From Myxococcales bacterium (GTDB lineage: Bacteria; Myxococcota; Myxococcia; Myxococcales; Anaeromyxobacteraceae), in the NCBI GenBank assembly GCA_021818285.1, contig JAKAEO010000001.1:31447-95446 (forward strand): a stretch of DNA of 64,000 bases, given 5' to 3'. Position numbers and translations under genes: made by a program. Under the pieces are notes generated by a model that worked only from the letters and a program-made list of their open reading frames with translations, did no database searches and was not told where the DNA came from. Positions 8,224 through 19,293 of this stretch are shown piece after piece. The number at the start of each line of letters is the position of its first letter. Position 1 is the stretch's first letter.

Positions 8224-9399
8224 ATGCCCCCCTCCTCCGCCCCCGCCCTCCTCGACGTCGAGCGGGCCGTCCTCGAGACCTACTCGGCCGCCGCGAAGGC
8301 GCCGGCCGGGCTCTGCTGCCCCTCCACCAACGACCCCGCGCTGCTCGCCGCCGTGCCGGCCGAGGTGCTGGAGCGCGACTACGGCTGCGGCGACCCCACC
8401 CGGCACGTCCGCGCCGGCGAGACCGTGCTCGACCTGGGCTCCGGCGCCGGCAAGGCCGGCTACCTGCTGGCGCAGGTGGTGGGCCCCCGGGGTCGCGTCG
8501 TCGGCGTCGACCTGAACGACGAGATGCTGGCCCTGTCGCGCCGCCACCTCCCCGCCTTCGCGGCCCGGACCGGCCTCGCGAATCTGGAGTTCCGCAAGGG
8601 CCGGATCCAGGACCTGGCCCTGGACCTGGAGGAGCTGGACCGCCACCTGGCGGCCCGGCCGGTGACGAGCAGCGCCGGCCTGGCCCGCGTCGAGGCCGAG
8701 TCGGCGCGGCTGCGCGCCGAGGAGCCGCTGGTCGCCGACGGCTCGGTGGACGTGGTGGTCTCCGACTGCGTCCTCAACCTGGTGGCGCCCGCCGACAAGG
8801 AGCGGCTCTTCCGCGAGATCCACCGGGTGCTGCGGAAGGGCGGCCGGGCGGTCATCTCCGACATCGTCAGCGACGAGGAGGTCCCGGAGCGGCTGCAGCG
8901 CGATCCGGAGCTGTGGGCCGGCTGCGTCTCGGGCGCGATGCGCGAGGATCGCTTCGTCGAGGCCTTCGAGGCCGCCGGCTTCTACGGCGTGGAGATCGTC
9001 GAGCGCGCCGCCGAGCCGTGGCGGACGGTGGAGGGGATCGAGTTCCGCAGCGTGACGGTGATCGCCTGGCGCGGCAAGGAGGGGCCCTGCTGGGACCGGA
9101 AGCAGGCGGTGATCTACAAGGGGCCCTTCCGCGAGGTGACCGACGACGACGGCCACGTCCTGCGGCGCGGCGTGCGGGTGGCGGTCTGCGAGAAGACCTT
9201 CGGCATCTACGCGAAGGCCCCGTACGCCGGGCACTTCGCCCTCGTCGAGCCGCGCGAGCCGGTGGCGCCGGAGGAGGCGCGCCCCTTCCCCTGCGGCGCC
9301 GGCATGCTCGTCCGCGACGCGCGCGAGACCAAGGGCGGCGGCTACCGGATCACCTCCGACGCCCCGGGGAGCGGCTGCGGCGGCGGGAGCTGCTGCTAG
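8224..9399 (+). CDS. ArsM-like SAM-dependent methyltransferase with C-terminal extension
   Basis: This 391-residue cytoplasmic protein has the SAM-binding motif LDLGSGAGKAG (about 69-79). Three cysteines are placed as in arsenite methyltransferases: C55 in YGCGDP, C182 in SDCVLNL and C234 in AGCVSGAM. An extra pair, C31-C32, lies near the N-terminus. Family knowledge says such Cys triads bind As(III) before methyl transfer. Residues 285-391 form a second domain ending in a Cys-rich tail (GCGGGSCC). The ATG has AGAGAGG upstream. Convergent MarR gene ends 4 bases away. Arsenic methylation is the best guess; another soft metalloid such as selenium or tellurium, or a different thiol-bound substrate, is possible. 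Confidence 0.75.
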   Translation: MPPSSAPALLDVERAVLETYSAAAKAPAGLCCPSTNDPALLAAVPAEVLERDYGCGDPTRHVRAGETVLDLGSGAGKAGYLLAQVVGPRGRVVGVDLNDEMLALSRRHLPAFAARTGLANLEFRKGRIQDLALDLEELDRHLAARPVTSSAGLARVEAESARLRAEEPLVADGSVDVVVSDCVLNLVAPADKERLFREIHRVLRKGGRAVISDIVSDEEVPERLQRDPELWAGCVSGAMREDRFVEAFEAAGFYGVEIVERAAEPWRTVEGIEFRSVTVIAWRGKEGPCWDRKQAVIYKGPFREVTDDDGHVLRRGVRVAVCEKTFGIYAKAPYAGHFALVEPREPVAPEEARPFPCGAGMLVRDARETKGGGYRITSDAPGSGCGGGSCC

Positions 9400-9403
9400 C
9401 CCC

Positions 9404-9847
9404 TCACCCCGCCCCGAGCCGGGCGGCGACGCGCCCCACCAGCCGCACCGCGGCGGCGACGTCGGCGCCGGCCGCGCCCACCAGGGCGTCGCGCACGGCA
9501 GCCTCCACGGTGCCGCTGCGGCGCCCGGCGACCCTCCGGCCGCCCGGCGCCAGCTCCAGCAGCACCTGGCGGCGGTCGCTGGGGTGGGGGCGGCGCCGCA
9601 GCAGCCCGCGCCGCTCCAGCGTCCGCGCCAGGCGCGTCACCGAGGCCGGGTGCAGGTGCAGGACGCGGGCGAGCTGGCCCGGCGCCATGGGGCCGAGGCG
9701 GGCCACCACCAGGACCACGAGCCGCTGCGGACCGGTGATCCCGTGGGCGCGGTGCATGGCCTTGGAGCGGCGGTTCAGCCCCTGCTCCAGGGCCCACAGG
9801 GCCTGCATGAAGCCGAGCACCGGCCCCAGCTCGCGGGTGCGGCTCAC
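9404..9847 (-). CDS. MarR-family transcriptional regulator
   Basis: This 147-residue winged-helix regulator has its recognition region at HLHPASVTRLARTLERRG (about 69-86), with the wing DRRQVLLEL following, as in MarR proteins. The start is a GTG that overlaps the otsB stop (GTGA at 9844-9847), so it is the last gene of the otsA-otsB-marR run on this strand. It is also convergent with the ArsM-like gene. The ligand and targets are unknown; it may act on the trehalose operon itself or on the divergent degP/ArsM region. No redox Cys is evident in it. Confidence 0.88.
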   Translation of the reverse strand: MSRTRELGPVLGFMQALWALEQGLNRRSKAMHRAHGITGPQRLVVLVVARLGPMAPGQLARVLHLHPASVTRLARTLERRGLLRRRPHPSDRRQVLLELAPGGRRVAGRRSGTVEAAVRDALVGAAGADVAAAVRLVGRVAARLGAG

Positions 9848-10616
9848 CGGGCGCTCCGCGCGCGCCGGGGCGGGTCGCGCAGGGCGGCGAGCGAGGCGAG
9901 CAGCCGGTCCACGTCGCCGCGCCGGCGCACGTGGTAGCGGGCCGCGCTCCGCGGCACCGGGCCGACCCGCACGGTGACCGCCGGGACCGGGAGCCGGGCG
10001 CGAAAGGCGAGCTCGTCGGTCACGTCGTCGCCGACGAAGAGGACGCGCGCCGCGCCCGAGGCGGCGGCGAGGCGCCGCAGCGCCGAGCCCTTGTCGCCGG
10101 CCCCCTCGGGCAGGAGGTTCAGGACCCGCTTCCCGGGGATGGCGGCGGCGCCGGGCAGGTCGGCGGCGGCGCGGGCGATCGCCGCGGCGGCCCGGGCCCC
10201 GTCGCGCGCCGCCCGGAAGTGGACGCTGAGCGAGTGGCCCTTGTCCTCGACCTCCACGCCGGGCATGCCGCGGAGCCGGCCGGAGAGCGTGCGCCGCCAC
10301 CCGGCGACCCGGCCGCGCCAGCGGCGGGGCCCGCGCACCCCGGCGCCCGGCCAGTCCGCGCCGTGGCTCCCCACCACCCAGCGCACCGCGACGCCGTCGA
10401 GCCGCCCGGCCACGTCGGCGGCGGAGCGGCCGCTGAGGACGGCCACCGGGTACCGCGCCGCCACCCGGGCCAGCAGGCGCCGGGTCCGGGCCGAGAGCCG
10501 CGCCGCCTCCCGGTCGTGGACGATGCGCGCCAGGACCCCGTCGAAGTCGAGGACCACGAGCGTGCCGGGGAGGCCGAGCGCGCGCCAGGCCGCCGACCGC
10601 GTGGAGAGCGCCGCGC

Positions 10617-10620
<4 letters not shown>
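9844..10620 (-). CDS. otsB: Trehalose-6-phosphate phosphatase
   Basis: This 258-residue HAD-family enzyme removes phosphate from trehalose 6-phosphate, the second step of the OtsAB pathway. Visible motifs are the nucleophile DFDGVLA near residue 21, SGRSAADV (motif II, about 58-65), the cap region with DKGHSLSVHFR, the Lys of PGKRVLNLLP and the metal-binding GDDVTDE near 215. The start is a TTG overlapping the OtsA stop (TTGA, 10617-10620), with no other credible start nearby. The length matches the family (about 250-270). Translation is probably coupled to otsA. Confidence 0.93.
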
Positions 10621-12839
<2,219 letters not shown>

Positions 12840-13162
12840 GCCACTCCTTGCAGCTGCAACGGACCCATGTAGAACGCCGCTCCGGAGGGGGTCAAGGAGG
12901 CACGGCGCCCCGCGTGCCGCGCCCCGCACGGCCTTCCCGCCCGGGGCCGTCCCCGCCGGGGGTCCTCCCCCGGTTGCGAGCGGCGCCGCGGCCGGCGCCT
13001 GCCGCGCCCGGTGCGGCGGGGAGCGGGATGGACCGAGCGTGGTGCGTCAACGGATGGTGTTGCGTCCTCCACCCACGTTCAATTACTGTTGCGCCTGCAA
13101 CGTTGACCCGAACGACCCTTCGGGGGCTCGGGAAGATACGCCCCACACATCCGGAGCCCGAT
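12840..13162. promoter_or_regulatory. Divergent control region with two TTGC-N4-GCAA inverted repeats
   Basis: This 323-base gap separates otsA (minus) from the Pal-like gene (plus). It holds a perfect 12-base palindrome, TTGCAGCTGCAA, at 12848-12859, next to the otsA ribosome site. A related repeat, GTTGC-N4-GCAAC, lies at 13088-13101 inside a rare AT-rich patch. The two share TTGC-N4-GCAA with identical spacing and could be sites for one regulator acting on both genes. A TTGACC hexamer follows at 13103. No small gene is evident. Confidence 0.5.
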
Positions 13163-13879
13163 ATGCGCCGACCCCTGGCAGCCCTGGCAGCGTTCCTGGC
13201 CCTCGCCGTCCTCGGGGGCTGTCCCAAGAAGTGGCAGAACGGCGAGTGCGAGACGAGCGAGAACTGCAAGGACCAGACCGGCTTCGGCAAGGTCTGCGTC
13301 CAGGGCCGCTGCCAGGAGTGCGGCCAGGACGGCGACTGCCAGGCCGGCTTCGTCTGCAAGGCGAACAAGTGCCAGCCGCGGCCGGAGTGCGAGAGCGCGG
13401 CCGACTGCAAGGCCGGGCGGACCTGCCAGGCCGGCGCCTGCGTGGCGATCCCCGGCGCCTGCGCCCCGGACCTGCCGTGCCCCGCCGGCAACGACTGCGT
13501 GGACGGCCGCTGCGTGGCCACGCCGCCGCCGGCCCCGGCCCCCGGGCCCTGTGACGACCTCGGCTCGGTCTACTTCGACTTCGACAAGTCGGTGGTGAAG
13601 GCCGACGGCCGCGACACCCTGCAGAAGACCGCGAAGTGCCTCTCCGACCAGCACATCACCGCCCTGCGCGTCGAGGGGAACTGCGACGAGCGCGGCACCG
13701 CCGAGTACAACATGCACCTCGGCCAGCGCCGCGCCGACGCGGTGAAGAAGTACCTCCACGGCCTGGGCGTCCCCTCGGTGGAGATCAAGACCATCAGCTA
13801 CGGCAAGGAGCGGCCGGTCTGCACCGAGCACGACGAGACCTGCTGGCAGAAGAACCGCCGCGCCGACGTGAAGCGCTAG
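13163..13879 (+). CDS. Pal-like lipoprotein with Cys-rich repeats and OmpA domain
   Basis: This 238-residue outer-membrane lipoprotein binds peptidoglycan. A signal peptide with lipobox LGGC (Cys near residue 20) is followed by about 100 residues of regularly spaced cysteines in repeats of the form C-x5-DC-x6-C. A Pro-rich linker then leads to an OmpA C-terminal domain with YFDFDKS, the family signature NCDERGTAEYN, and R/K residues of the peptidoglycan site (LGQRRADAVKKYL). The domain ends in KNRRADV, as in Pal. Cys-repeat plus OmpA fusions are common in myxobacteria. It could serve as a Pal paralogue in envelope anchoring; no tolB neighbour is seen. The first in-frame ATG giving a signal peptide was chosen. 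Confidence 0.88.
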   Translation: MRRPLAALAAFLALAVLGGCPKKWQNGECETSENCKDQTGFGKVCVQGRCQECGQDGDCQAGFVCKANKCQPRPECESAADCKAGRTCQAGACVAIPGACAPDLPCPAGNDCVDGRCVATPPPAPAPGPCDDLGSVYFDFDKSVVKADGRDTLQKTAKCLSDQHITALRVEGNCDERGTAEYNMHLGQRRADAVKKYLHGLGVPSVEIKTISYGKERPVCTEHDETCWQKNRRADVKR

Positions 13880-13888
13880 GCGCGGCCC

Positions 13889-15403
13889 TCACCGCCGCCC
13901 GTAGATCTCGGCGAGGCGCGCCAGGCGGCGCGCCTCGCCGCCCGCGAGGTCCTCGGCCCGGAACCGCCAGCGCCAGTTGCCGGCGGCGGTCCCGGGCCGG
14001 TTCATGCGGGCCTCGGAGCCGAGGCCGAGCACGTCCTGGAGCGGCACCACCGCGGTGCCGGCGACCGAGGCGAGCAGCGCCCGGATCATCGTCCAGTGCA
14101 TCTCCCGGCCGTCGGTGGCGAGGTACTCGCGGGCGAAGGCCTTCTCCGCGGCGACGTCCTCCTCGGAGCGGACGCTGTCGCCGGGGCCGCCCGCCCACCA
14201 GCCGGCGACCGTGTCGTTGTCGTGCGTCCCGGTGTAGGCGACGCAGTCGCGCGCGTAGCTGTGGGGCCGGAAGGCGGGGGCCTGCGGGTCGCGGCCGAAG
14301 GCGAACTGGAGGATGGCCATGCCGGGCAGGCCGAACCGGCGCCGCAGCGCCTCGACCTCGGGGGTGATGACGCCCAGGTTCTCGGCCACCAGCGGCAGGG
14401 GGCCGAGGGCGCGCTCCAGCGCCTCGAGGAGGCGCGCGCCCGGGCCGGGCACCCAGCGCCCCCGCCGCGCCGTGGCCGCGCCGGCGGGCACCTCCCAGTA
14501 GGCCTCGAGCCCGCGGAAGTGATCGACGCGGATGCGGTCCACCCGGGCCAGGGTGGCGCGGATCCGCTCGATCCAGAAGCGCCAGCCGTCGCGCTCCACC
14601 GCCGCCCAGTCGTAGAGCGGGTTGCCCCAGAGCTGCCCGGTGGCGCTGAAGTAGTCGGGCGGCACCCCGGCCACCGCCGCCGGCGCGCCGTCCGCGCCGA
14701 GCTGGAGCAGGTCGCGCCGGGACCAGGCCTCGACCGAGTCGTGCGCCACGTAGATGGGGAGGTCCCCGAGGATCTCGATCCCCAGCGCGCGGCAGCGGGC
14801 GCGCAGCGCCTCCCACTGCCGCCAGAAGCACCACTGCGCGAAGACCTCCTCGGCGACGAGCCCGGCGTGGCGCGCTCGCGCCTCCGCCAGCGCCGCCGGC
14901 TCCCGGCGCGCCAGCGCCGCGGGCCAGCCGGTCCAGGCCCCCCCGCCGTGGTGCCGCTTCAGGGCCGCGAACAGCGCCCAGTCGTCGAGCCAGGAGGCGT
15001 GGGCCGACCGCCAGGCCTCGAGCTCGGCCGCGGCGCCGGGCCGCCGCTCCAGGGCGCGCGCCGCGCGCGCCAGCCGCTCGCGCTTCCACGCCGCCGCGGC
15101 CGGCTCCACCGCCGAGCCGTCGCCGGCCGGCGCGCCGGCCAGGTCGGCGCCGTCGAGGAGCCCCTCGTCGCGCAGCGGCTCCAGCGACACCAGCAGCGGG
15201 TTGCCGGCGGCGGAGGAGAGCGCCTGGTAGGGGGAGTCGCCGTAGCCGGTGGGCCCCAGCGGGAGGACCTGCCAGGTCCGCTGCCCGGCCGAGGCCAGCC
15301 ACTCCGCGAACCGGTGGGCCCCGGGCCCGAGGTCCCCCGAGCCGTGCGGACCGGGCAGGCTGGTGGGGTGGAGGAGGATGCCGCTCCGCCGCTCTTGCGC
15401 CAT
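13889..15403 (-). CDS. malQ: 4-alpha-glucanotransferase (amylomaltase)
   Basis: This 504-residue cytoplasmic GH77 enzyme moves alpha-1,4-glucan segments between maltodextrins. The opening GILLHPTSLPGPHGSGDLG is the family's N-terminal signature. WQVLPLGPTGYGDSPYQ, RVDHFRGLEAYW (nucleophile Asp), AENLG (acid/base Glu) and THDNDT (third acidic residue) are all present. The length is typical of bacterial MalQ. The ATG at 15403 directly precedes the conserved start region. Its stop lies 9 bases from the convergent Pal-like gene. Together with TreS at 17.5 kb and OtsAB it belongs to a glycogen/maltodextrin/trehalose set. Confidence 0.96.
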   Translation of the reverse strand: MAQERRSGILLHPTSLPGPHGSGDLGPGAHRFAEWLASAGQRTWQVLPLGPTGYGDSPYQALSSAAGNPLLVSLEPLRDEGLLDGADLAGAPAGDGSAVEPAAAAWKRERLARAARALERRPGAAAELEAWRSAHASWLDDWALFAALKRHHGGGAWTGWPAALARREPAALAEARARHAGLVAEEVFAQWCFWRQWEALRARCRALGIEILGDLPIYVAHDSVEAWSRRDLLQLGADGAPAAVAGVPPDYFSATGQLWGNPLYDWAAVERDGWRFWIERIRATLARVDRIRVDHFRGLEAYWEVPAGAATARRGRWVPGPGARLLEALERALGPLPLVAENLGVITPEVEALRRRFGLPGMAILQFAFGRDPQAPAFRPHSYARDCVAYTGTHDNDTVAGWWAGGPGDSVRSEEDVAAEKAFAREYLATDGREMHWTMIRALLASVAGTAVVPLQDVLGLGSEARMNRPGTAAGNWRWRFRAEDLAGGEARRLARLAEIYGRR

Positions 15404-15556
15404 GGTCCGCTCCGCGGTGCGCCGGTCCGCGGCGATGATGGCACGAAACTCCGCGCGCCGGCGCGCACCGCCGCGGGACGGGCCCCGGTCCGGCGCCCGC
15501 CCGCGGGCGCCCGGTTGCGGCCCGGAGGCGGCGCCCGGGTTACGATGAGGGCGGCC

Positions 15557-16792
15557 ATGCCCGCCGGATCGACCTCCTCGGCTGCGCCGGCCGCCTCCGC
15601 GGCCCCGGGAGCGATCGTCGTCGCCGTCGCCGCGGACCCACGCGAGCCGGCCGGGCCGCGCGCCGCGGAGCTCGAGCGGCAGCTCTCGGCGGGGCTCGAG
15701 GGCCGCCCGGTGACGGTGCTGGTCCCGGCGGCGCTCCCGGAGAGGGCTTTGGTCGCCCCCGGGGACCCGCGGGCCTCCGGCCGGTCGGTGCCGGCCGCCG
15801 ACCTCGCCGCCGGCGGCGTCACCGGGCGGCACAGCCCGCTCGGCGCGCTGCTCGCCGAGGCGGCCCGGCGCGACGCCGCCGCGGTGGCGCTGGTCTCGGG
15901 CGCGGGGCGGGAGGAGGGCGCGGGGTGGCTGCGGGACCTGCTCGCCCCGATCCTGGACGGCGGCTTCGAGTTCGCCTGCCCGACCTACCGCCGCGGGCGC
16001 TTCGAGGGGTTGCTCGGCACCGCCATCCTCTACCCGCTCACCCGCGCCCTGTACGGCGTGCGGCTGCGCCAGCCGGCCGGCGCCGAGGCGGCGCTCTCCC
16101 TCGGCCTGGCCCGCGACCTGCTCGCCAGCCCCGACTGGCGCCGCGACCCCGCCCGGGCCGGCTCCGACGCCTGGCTGGTCGCGGAGGTCCTGGCGGGGCG
16201 CCGCCGGGCCTGCCAGGTGTGGCTGGAGGAGTGGCCGGGCGACGGCGGCCTCCCCGAGGAGGCCAGCCACGCGCTGGCGCGGATCGTCGGTCCGGTCTTC
16301 CGGGAGCTGGAGCTGCGGGCCGACCGGTGGCAGCGGGTGGAGGGCTCGGAGCCCGCCCCCACCTTCGGCCCGGCCGGCCCGCGGGCCGCCGGCCCCGACG
16401 GCGTGGACGTGGGCGGCCTCGCCGGGCGCTTCCGGCTCGGCCTCCGCGAGCTGGACGAGCTCTGGGGGCTGGTGCTCCCGCCGGCCACCCGCCTGGCGCT
16501 GCGGCGCGCGGCGGCGGCGCCGGACGAGGGGCTGCGCCTGGAGGACGGGCTCTGGGCGCGGGTGGTCTACGACTTCGCGGTGGCCTGGTACACGCGCACC
16601 GTGGAGCGCCAGCAGCTGCTGCGCTCGATGACGCCGCTCTACCTGGGCTGGGTCGCCGGGTTCGCCAACGACCTGCGGGGGCTCGACGCCGCCGCCTCCG
16701 AGGTCCGGGTCGAGGCGCTGGCCGCGGCCTTCGAGCGCGAGAAGCGGTACCTCATCGGCCGGTGGCGGTGGCCGGACGGCTTCAATCCCTGA
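15557..16792 (+). CDS. Glycosyltransferase-like protein (GT2/GT81-like), possibly without activity
   Basis: This 411-residue protein has a GT-A-like N-terminal half with the segment CPTYRRGRFEG ... YPLTRALYGVRLRQP, which I recognise from glucosylglycerate/mannosylglycerate-type glycosyltransferases of deltaproteobacteria. A helical C-terminal half includes RSMTPLYLGW. In the relatives I recall, a DxD-like VDSDL precedes this segment and GGDF follows it. Here the corresponding places read VSGAGRE and GAEAA, so metal/nucleotide binding may be lost. The ATG at 15557 has GAGGG at good spacing; an ATG at 15545 is an alternative. It is followed after 10 bases by a CmpX-like membrane gene, probably in one operon. 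Confidence 0.6.
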   Translation: MPAGSTSSAAPAASAAPGAIVVAVAADPREPAGPRAAELERQLSAGLEGRPVTVLVPAALPERALVAPGDPRASGRSVPAADLAAGGVTGRHSPLGALLAEAARRDAAAVALVSGAGREEGAGWLRDLLAPILDGGFEFACPTYRRGRFEGLLGTAILYPLTRALYGVRLRQPAGAEAALSLGLARDLLASPDWRRDPARAGSDAWLVAEVLAGRRRACQVWLEEWPGDGGLPEEASHALARIVGPVFRELELRADRWQRVEGSEPAPTFGPAGPRAAGPDGVDVGGLAGRFRLGLRELDELWGLVLPPATRLALRRAAAAPDEGLRLEDGLWARVVYDFAVAWYTRTVERQQLLRSMTPLYLGWVAGFANDLRGLDAAASEVRVEALAAAFEREKRYLIGRWRWPDGFNP

Positions 16793-16802
16793 GGAGGCTG
16801 CC

Positions 16803-17519
16803 ATGTGGGAAGAGACCCGGCGCATCTTCGTGGAGTCGATGGAGGAGGTGGTGCGCGCCACCGCCCGCATCCTCCCCAGCATCCTGGCGATGCTGCTCTT
16901 CTTCGTGCTGGCCGCGGTCCTGGCCACGGTGGCCCGCTGGGCGGTGCGCCGGGCCTGCGAGCGGCTCTCGCTGGACGAGCGGCTGCGCGAGTGGGGCGTG
17001 GCGACCCCGGACCGGGACGGGCGGGCGCCGCCCTCCCGCCTGGTCGCCGGCCTGTCCTTCTGGGCGGTGCTGGCCGCCGGCGCCTTCCTCGGCCTGTCGG
17101 CGCTGAACGCCCCGGCGGTCGCCTCCCTGTCGATGCGGCTGGTCGAGTACCTGCCCCGCGTGGTGCTGGCGATCGTGGTCATGGGGGCCGGCCTGGCCGC
17201 GGGGCGGTTCGTCGAGCGCGGCGTCCTCATCGGCGCCGTGAACATGGGGCTGGAGTCGGCGCGGATGGTGGCGCTCGGCGCGCGCTGGCTGGTGATCCTG
17301 CTGGCCGCGGCCGGCGCGCTGGAGCAGGCGGGGTTGGGCTCGGCGGTGGTGACGGTGGCCTTCGGCGCGGTGTTCGGGGGCATCTCGCTGGCCTTCGGGC
17401 TGGCGGTCGGGCTCGGCGCCCGCGACCTGGTGGCGCGGTCGCTGGGCCGGCGCTTCGGGGAGAAGCCGCCGGCCGGCGACGCCGAGGGGACGGAGCGGAA
17501 CCGGCTCCGCCACCTGTGA
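16803..17519 (+). CDS. CmpX-like membrane protein (conserved TM-helix, mechanosensitive-channel related)
   Basis: This 238-residue inner-membrane protein has about five hydrophobic helices (near 22-45, 76-95, 110-135, 150-172 and 180-200). The last is the glycine-rich helix FGLAVGLGARDLVARSLG, typical of 'conserved TM helix' proteins related to MscS channels. It stops just after this helix, so the MscS beta and cytoplasmic domains are absent. The ATG has AGGAGG at ideal spacing and follows the glycosyltransferase-like gene by 10 bases. A role in osmotic response would fit the surrounding trehalose genes but is inference. Its stop is 16 bases from the convergent treS. Confidence 0.8.
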   Translation: MWEETRRIFVESMEEVVRATARILPSILAMLLFFVLAAVLATVARWAVRRACERLSLDERLREWGVATPDRDGRAPPSRLVAGLSFWAVLAAGAFLGLSALNAPAVASLSMRLVEYLPRVVLAIVVMGAGLAAGRFVERGVLIGAVNMGLESARMVALGARWLVILLAAAGALEQAGLGSAVVTVAFGAVFGGISLAFGLAVGLGARDLVARSLGRRFGEKPPAGDAEGTERNRLRHL

Positions 17520-17535
17520 CCGGGCCCGGGGCGGG

Positions 17536-19197
17536 CTACCCGGTCCGCGCCGCCGCCGGCGCGCGCAGCTCGAACCAGGCGAAGCCGTAGCCCCCCAGGC
17601 TCACCGGCCAGGGGCCCCGCTCGATGCGGGGGAACTCGGTGTAGCCGAGCATCTCCACCGGGACGCGTCCCGCGAAGGCCTGGAGGTCGAGGGCGCTGGG
17701 CTGCATGTGGCGGGAGAGGTTGGCGACGCAGAGGACGGTGTCCTCCCCCCAGCGGCGGACGTAGGCGAGGATCCGCCGGTTGGTGCCGGAGACGAACTCC
17801 AGCGAGCCGCGGCCGAAGACCCGGAACTGCTTGCGCAGCCGGATCAGGTTCTGCATCCAGCGCAGCAGCGAGGAGGGGTCGCGCAGCTGCGCCTCGACGT
17901 TCACCGCGGCGCAGCCGTAGACCGGGTCGGTGATGGGGGCGGAGTAGAGCGCCTCCGGGGGCGCGGCGGAGAAGCCGGCGCTCGGCGCGCCGCTCCACTG
18001 CATGGGGGTCCGCACCCCGTCCCGGTCCGGGCGCAGGACGTCGTCCCCCATCCCGATCTCGTCGCCGTAGTAGACGGTGGGCGTGCCGGGCATCGAGAAG
18101 AGCAGGCTGTTCAGCAGCTCGACGCGGCGCCGGGCGTTGTCCACCAGCGGGGCGAGCCGGCGCCGGATGCCCACGTTGAGGCGCGCCCGCGGGTCGCGGG
18201 CGTAGGCCAGGACCATGTAGTCGCGCTCCTCCTCCGAGACCATCTCCAGGGTCAGCTCGTCGTGGTTCCGCAGGAACAGCCCCCACTGGCAGGCCTCGGG
18301 GATGGCCGGGGTGCGTCGCAGGATGTCGACGATGGGGGCCGCGTCCTCCAGCCGCAGCGCCATGAAGACCCGGGGCATGAGCGGGAAGTGGAAGGCCATG
18401 TGGCACTCGTCCCCGTCGCCGAAGTAGGGCCGGACGTCCCAGGGCCACTGGTTGGCCTCGGCGAGGAGCATCCTCCCCGGGAACTCGCGGTCCAGCGCCG
18501 CCCGCAGCTCGCGGAGGACGGCGTGGGTCTCGGGGAGGTTCTCGCAGCTCGTCCCCTCCCGCTCCACCAGGTAGGGGACGGCGTCGAGGCGGAAGCCGTC
18601 CACCCCCATCCCCGCCCAGAAGCGCAGGACGTCGAGCAGCTCGGCGCGCACCCGGGGGTTGTCGAAGTTCAGGTCGGGCTGGTGCGAGAAGAAGCGGTGC
18701 CAGTAGAACGCCCCCGCCTCCTCGTCCCAGGTCCAGTTGGAGCGCTCGGTGTCGGTGAAGATGATCCGCGTCCCGGCGTACTTCCGGTCGTCGGCGCTCC
18801 AGACGTAGTAGTCGCGCTCCGGCGAGCCGGGCGGCGCCCGGCGGGCCCGCTGGAACCAGGGGTGGCGGTCGGAGGTGTGGTTCAGGACCAGCTCCACCAG
18901 CACCGCGATGCCGCGCCGGTGGGCCTCGGCGAGCAGCCGCCGGAAGTCCTCCAGGGTCCCGTAGGCCGGGTGCACGCCGCGGTAGTCGGCGACGTCGTAG
19001 CCGTCGTCGCGCAGCGGGGAGGGGAAGAAGGGCAGCAGCCAGAGGCAGGTGATCCCCAGCGCCTCCAGGTAGTCGAGCTTCCCGACCAGCCCGGTGAAGT
19101 CGCCGACGCCGTCGCCGTTCCCGTCGGCGAAGGCCTTCACGTGGGTCTCGTAGACGATGGCGTCCTTGTACCAGAGCGGATCGCGGTCGACGTCCAT
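17536..19197 (-). CDS. treS: Trehalose synthase (maltose alpha-D-glucosyltransferase)
   Basis: This 553-residue GH13 enzyme interconverts maltose and trehalose. It opens with [18 protein letters not shown], a TreS hallmark. Catalytic residues lie in [10 protein letters not shown] (nucleophile Asp), LLAEANQWP (acid/base Glu) and [11 protein letters not shown] (Asp). [18 protein letters not shown] follows. There is no fused maltokinase domain. I chose the ATG at 19197 with GGAGGAG upstream; an upstream ATG adds 15 Pro/Gly/Ala residues unlike the family. With OtsAB and MalQ it gives a second trehalose route from maltodextrin. Confidence 0.95.
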   Translation of the reverse strand: MDVDRDPLWYKDAIVYETHVKAFADGNGDGVGDFTGLVGKLDYLEALGITCLWLLPFFPSPLRDDGYDVADYRGVHPAYGTLEDFRRLLAEAHRRGIAVLVELVLNHTSDRHPWFQRARRAPPGSPERDYYVWSADDRKYAGTRIIFTDTERSNWTWDEEAGAFYWHRFFSHQPDLNFDNPRVRAELLDVLRFWAGMGVDGFRLDAVPYLVEREGTSCENLPETHAVLRELRAALDREFPGRMLLAEANQWPWDVRPYFGDGDECHMAFHFPLMPRVFMALRLEDAAPIVDILRRTPAIPEACQWGLFLRNHDELTLEMVSEEERDYMVLAYARDPRARLNVGIRRRLAPLVDNARRRVELLNSLLFSMPGTPTVYYGDEIGMGDDVLRPDRDGVRTPMQWSGAPSAGFSAAPPEALYSAPITDPVYGCAAVNVEAQLRDPSSLLRWMQNLIRLRKQFRVFGRGSLEFVSGTNRRILAYVRRWGEDTVLCVANLSRHMQPSALDLQAFAGRVPVEMLGYTEFPRIERGPWPVSLGGYGFAWFELRAPAAARTG

Positions 19198-19293
19198 CGC
19201 TCCTCCGGGCCCCGCGCCCCCCGGCGCCGGCGCCGGGGACACGATACCCCGATTCGCGGACGGCCCTCCCGGGGGCGCGGCGCGGCGGGGCGC

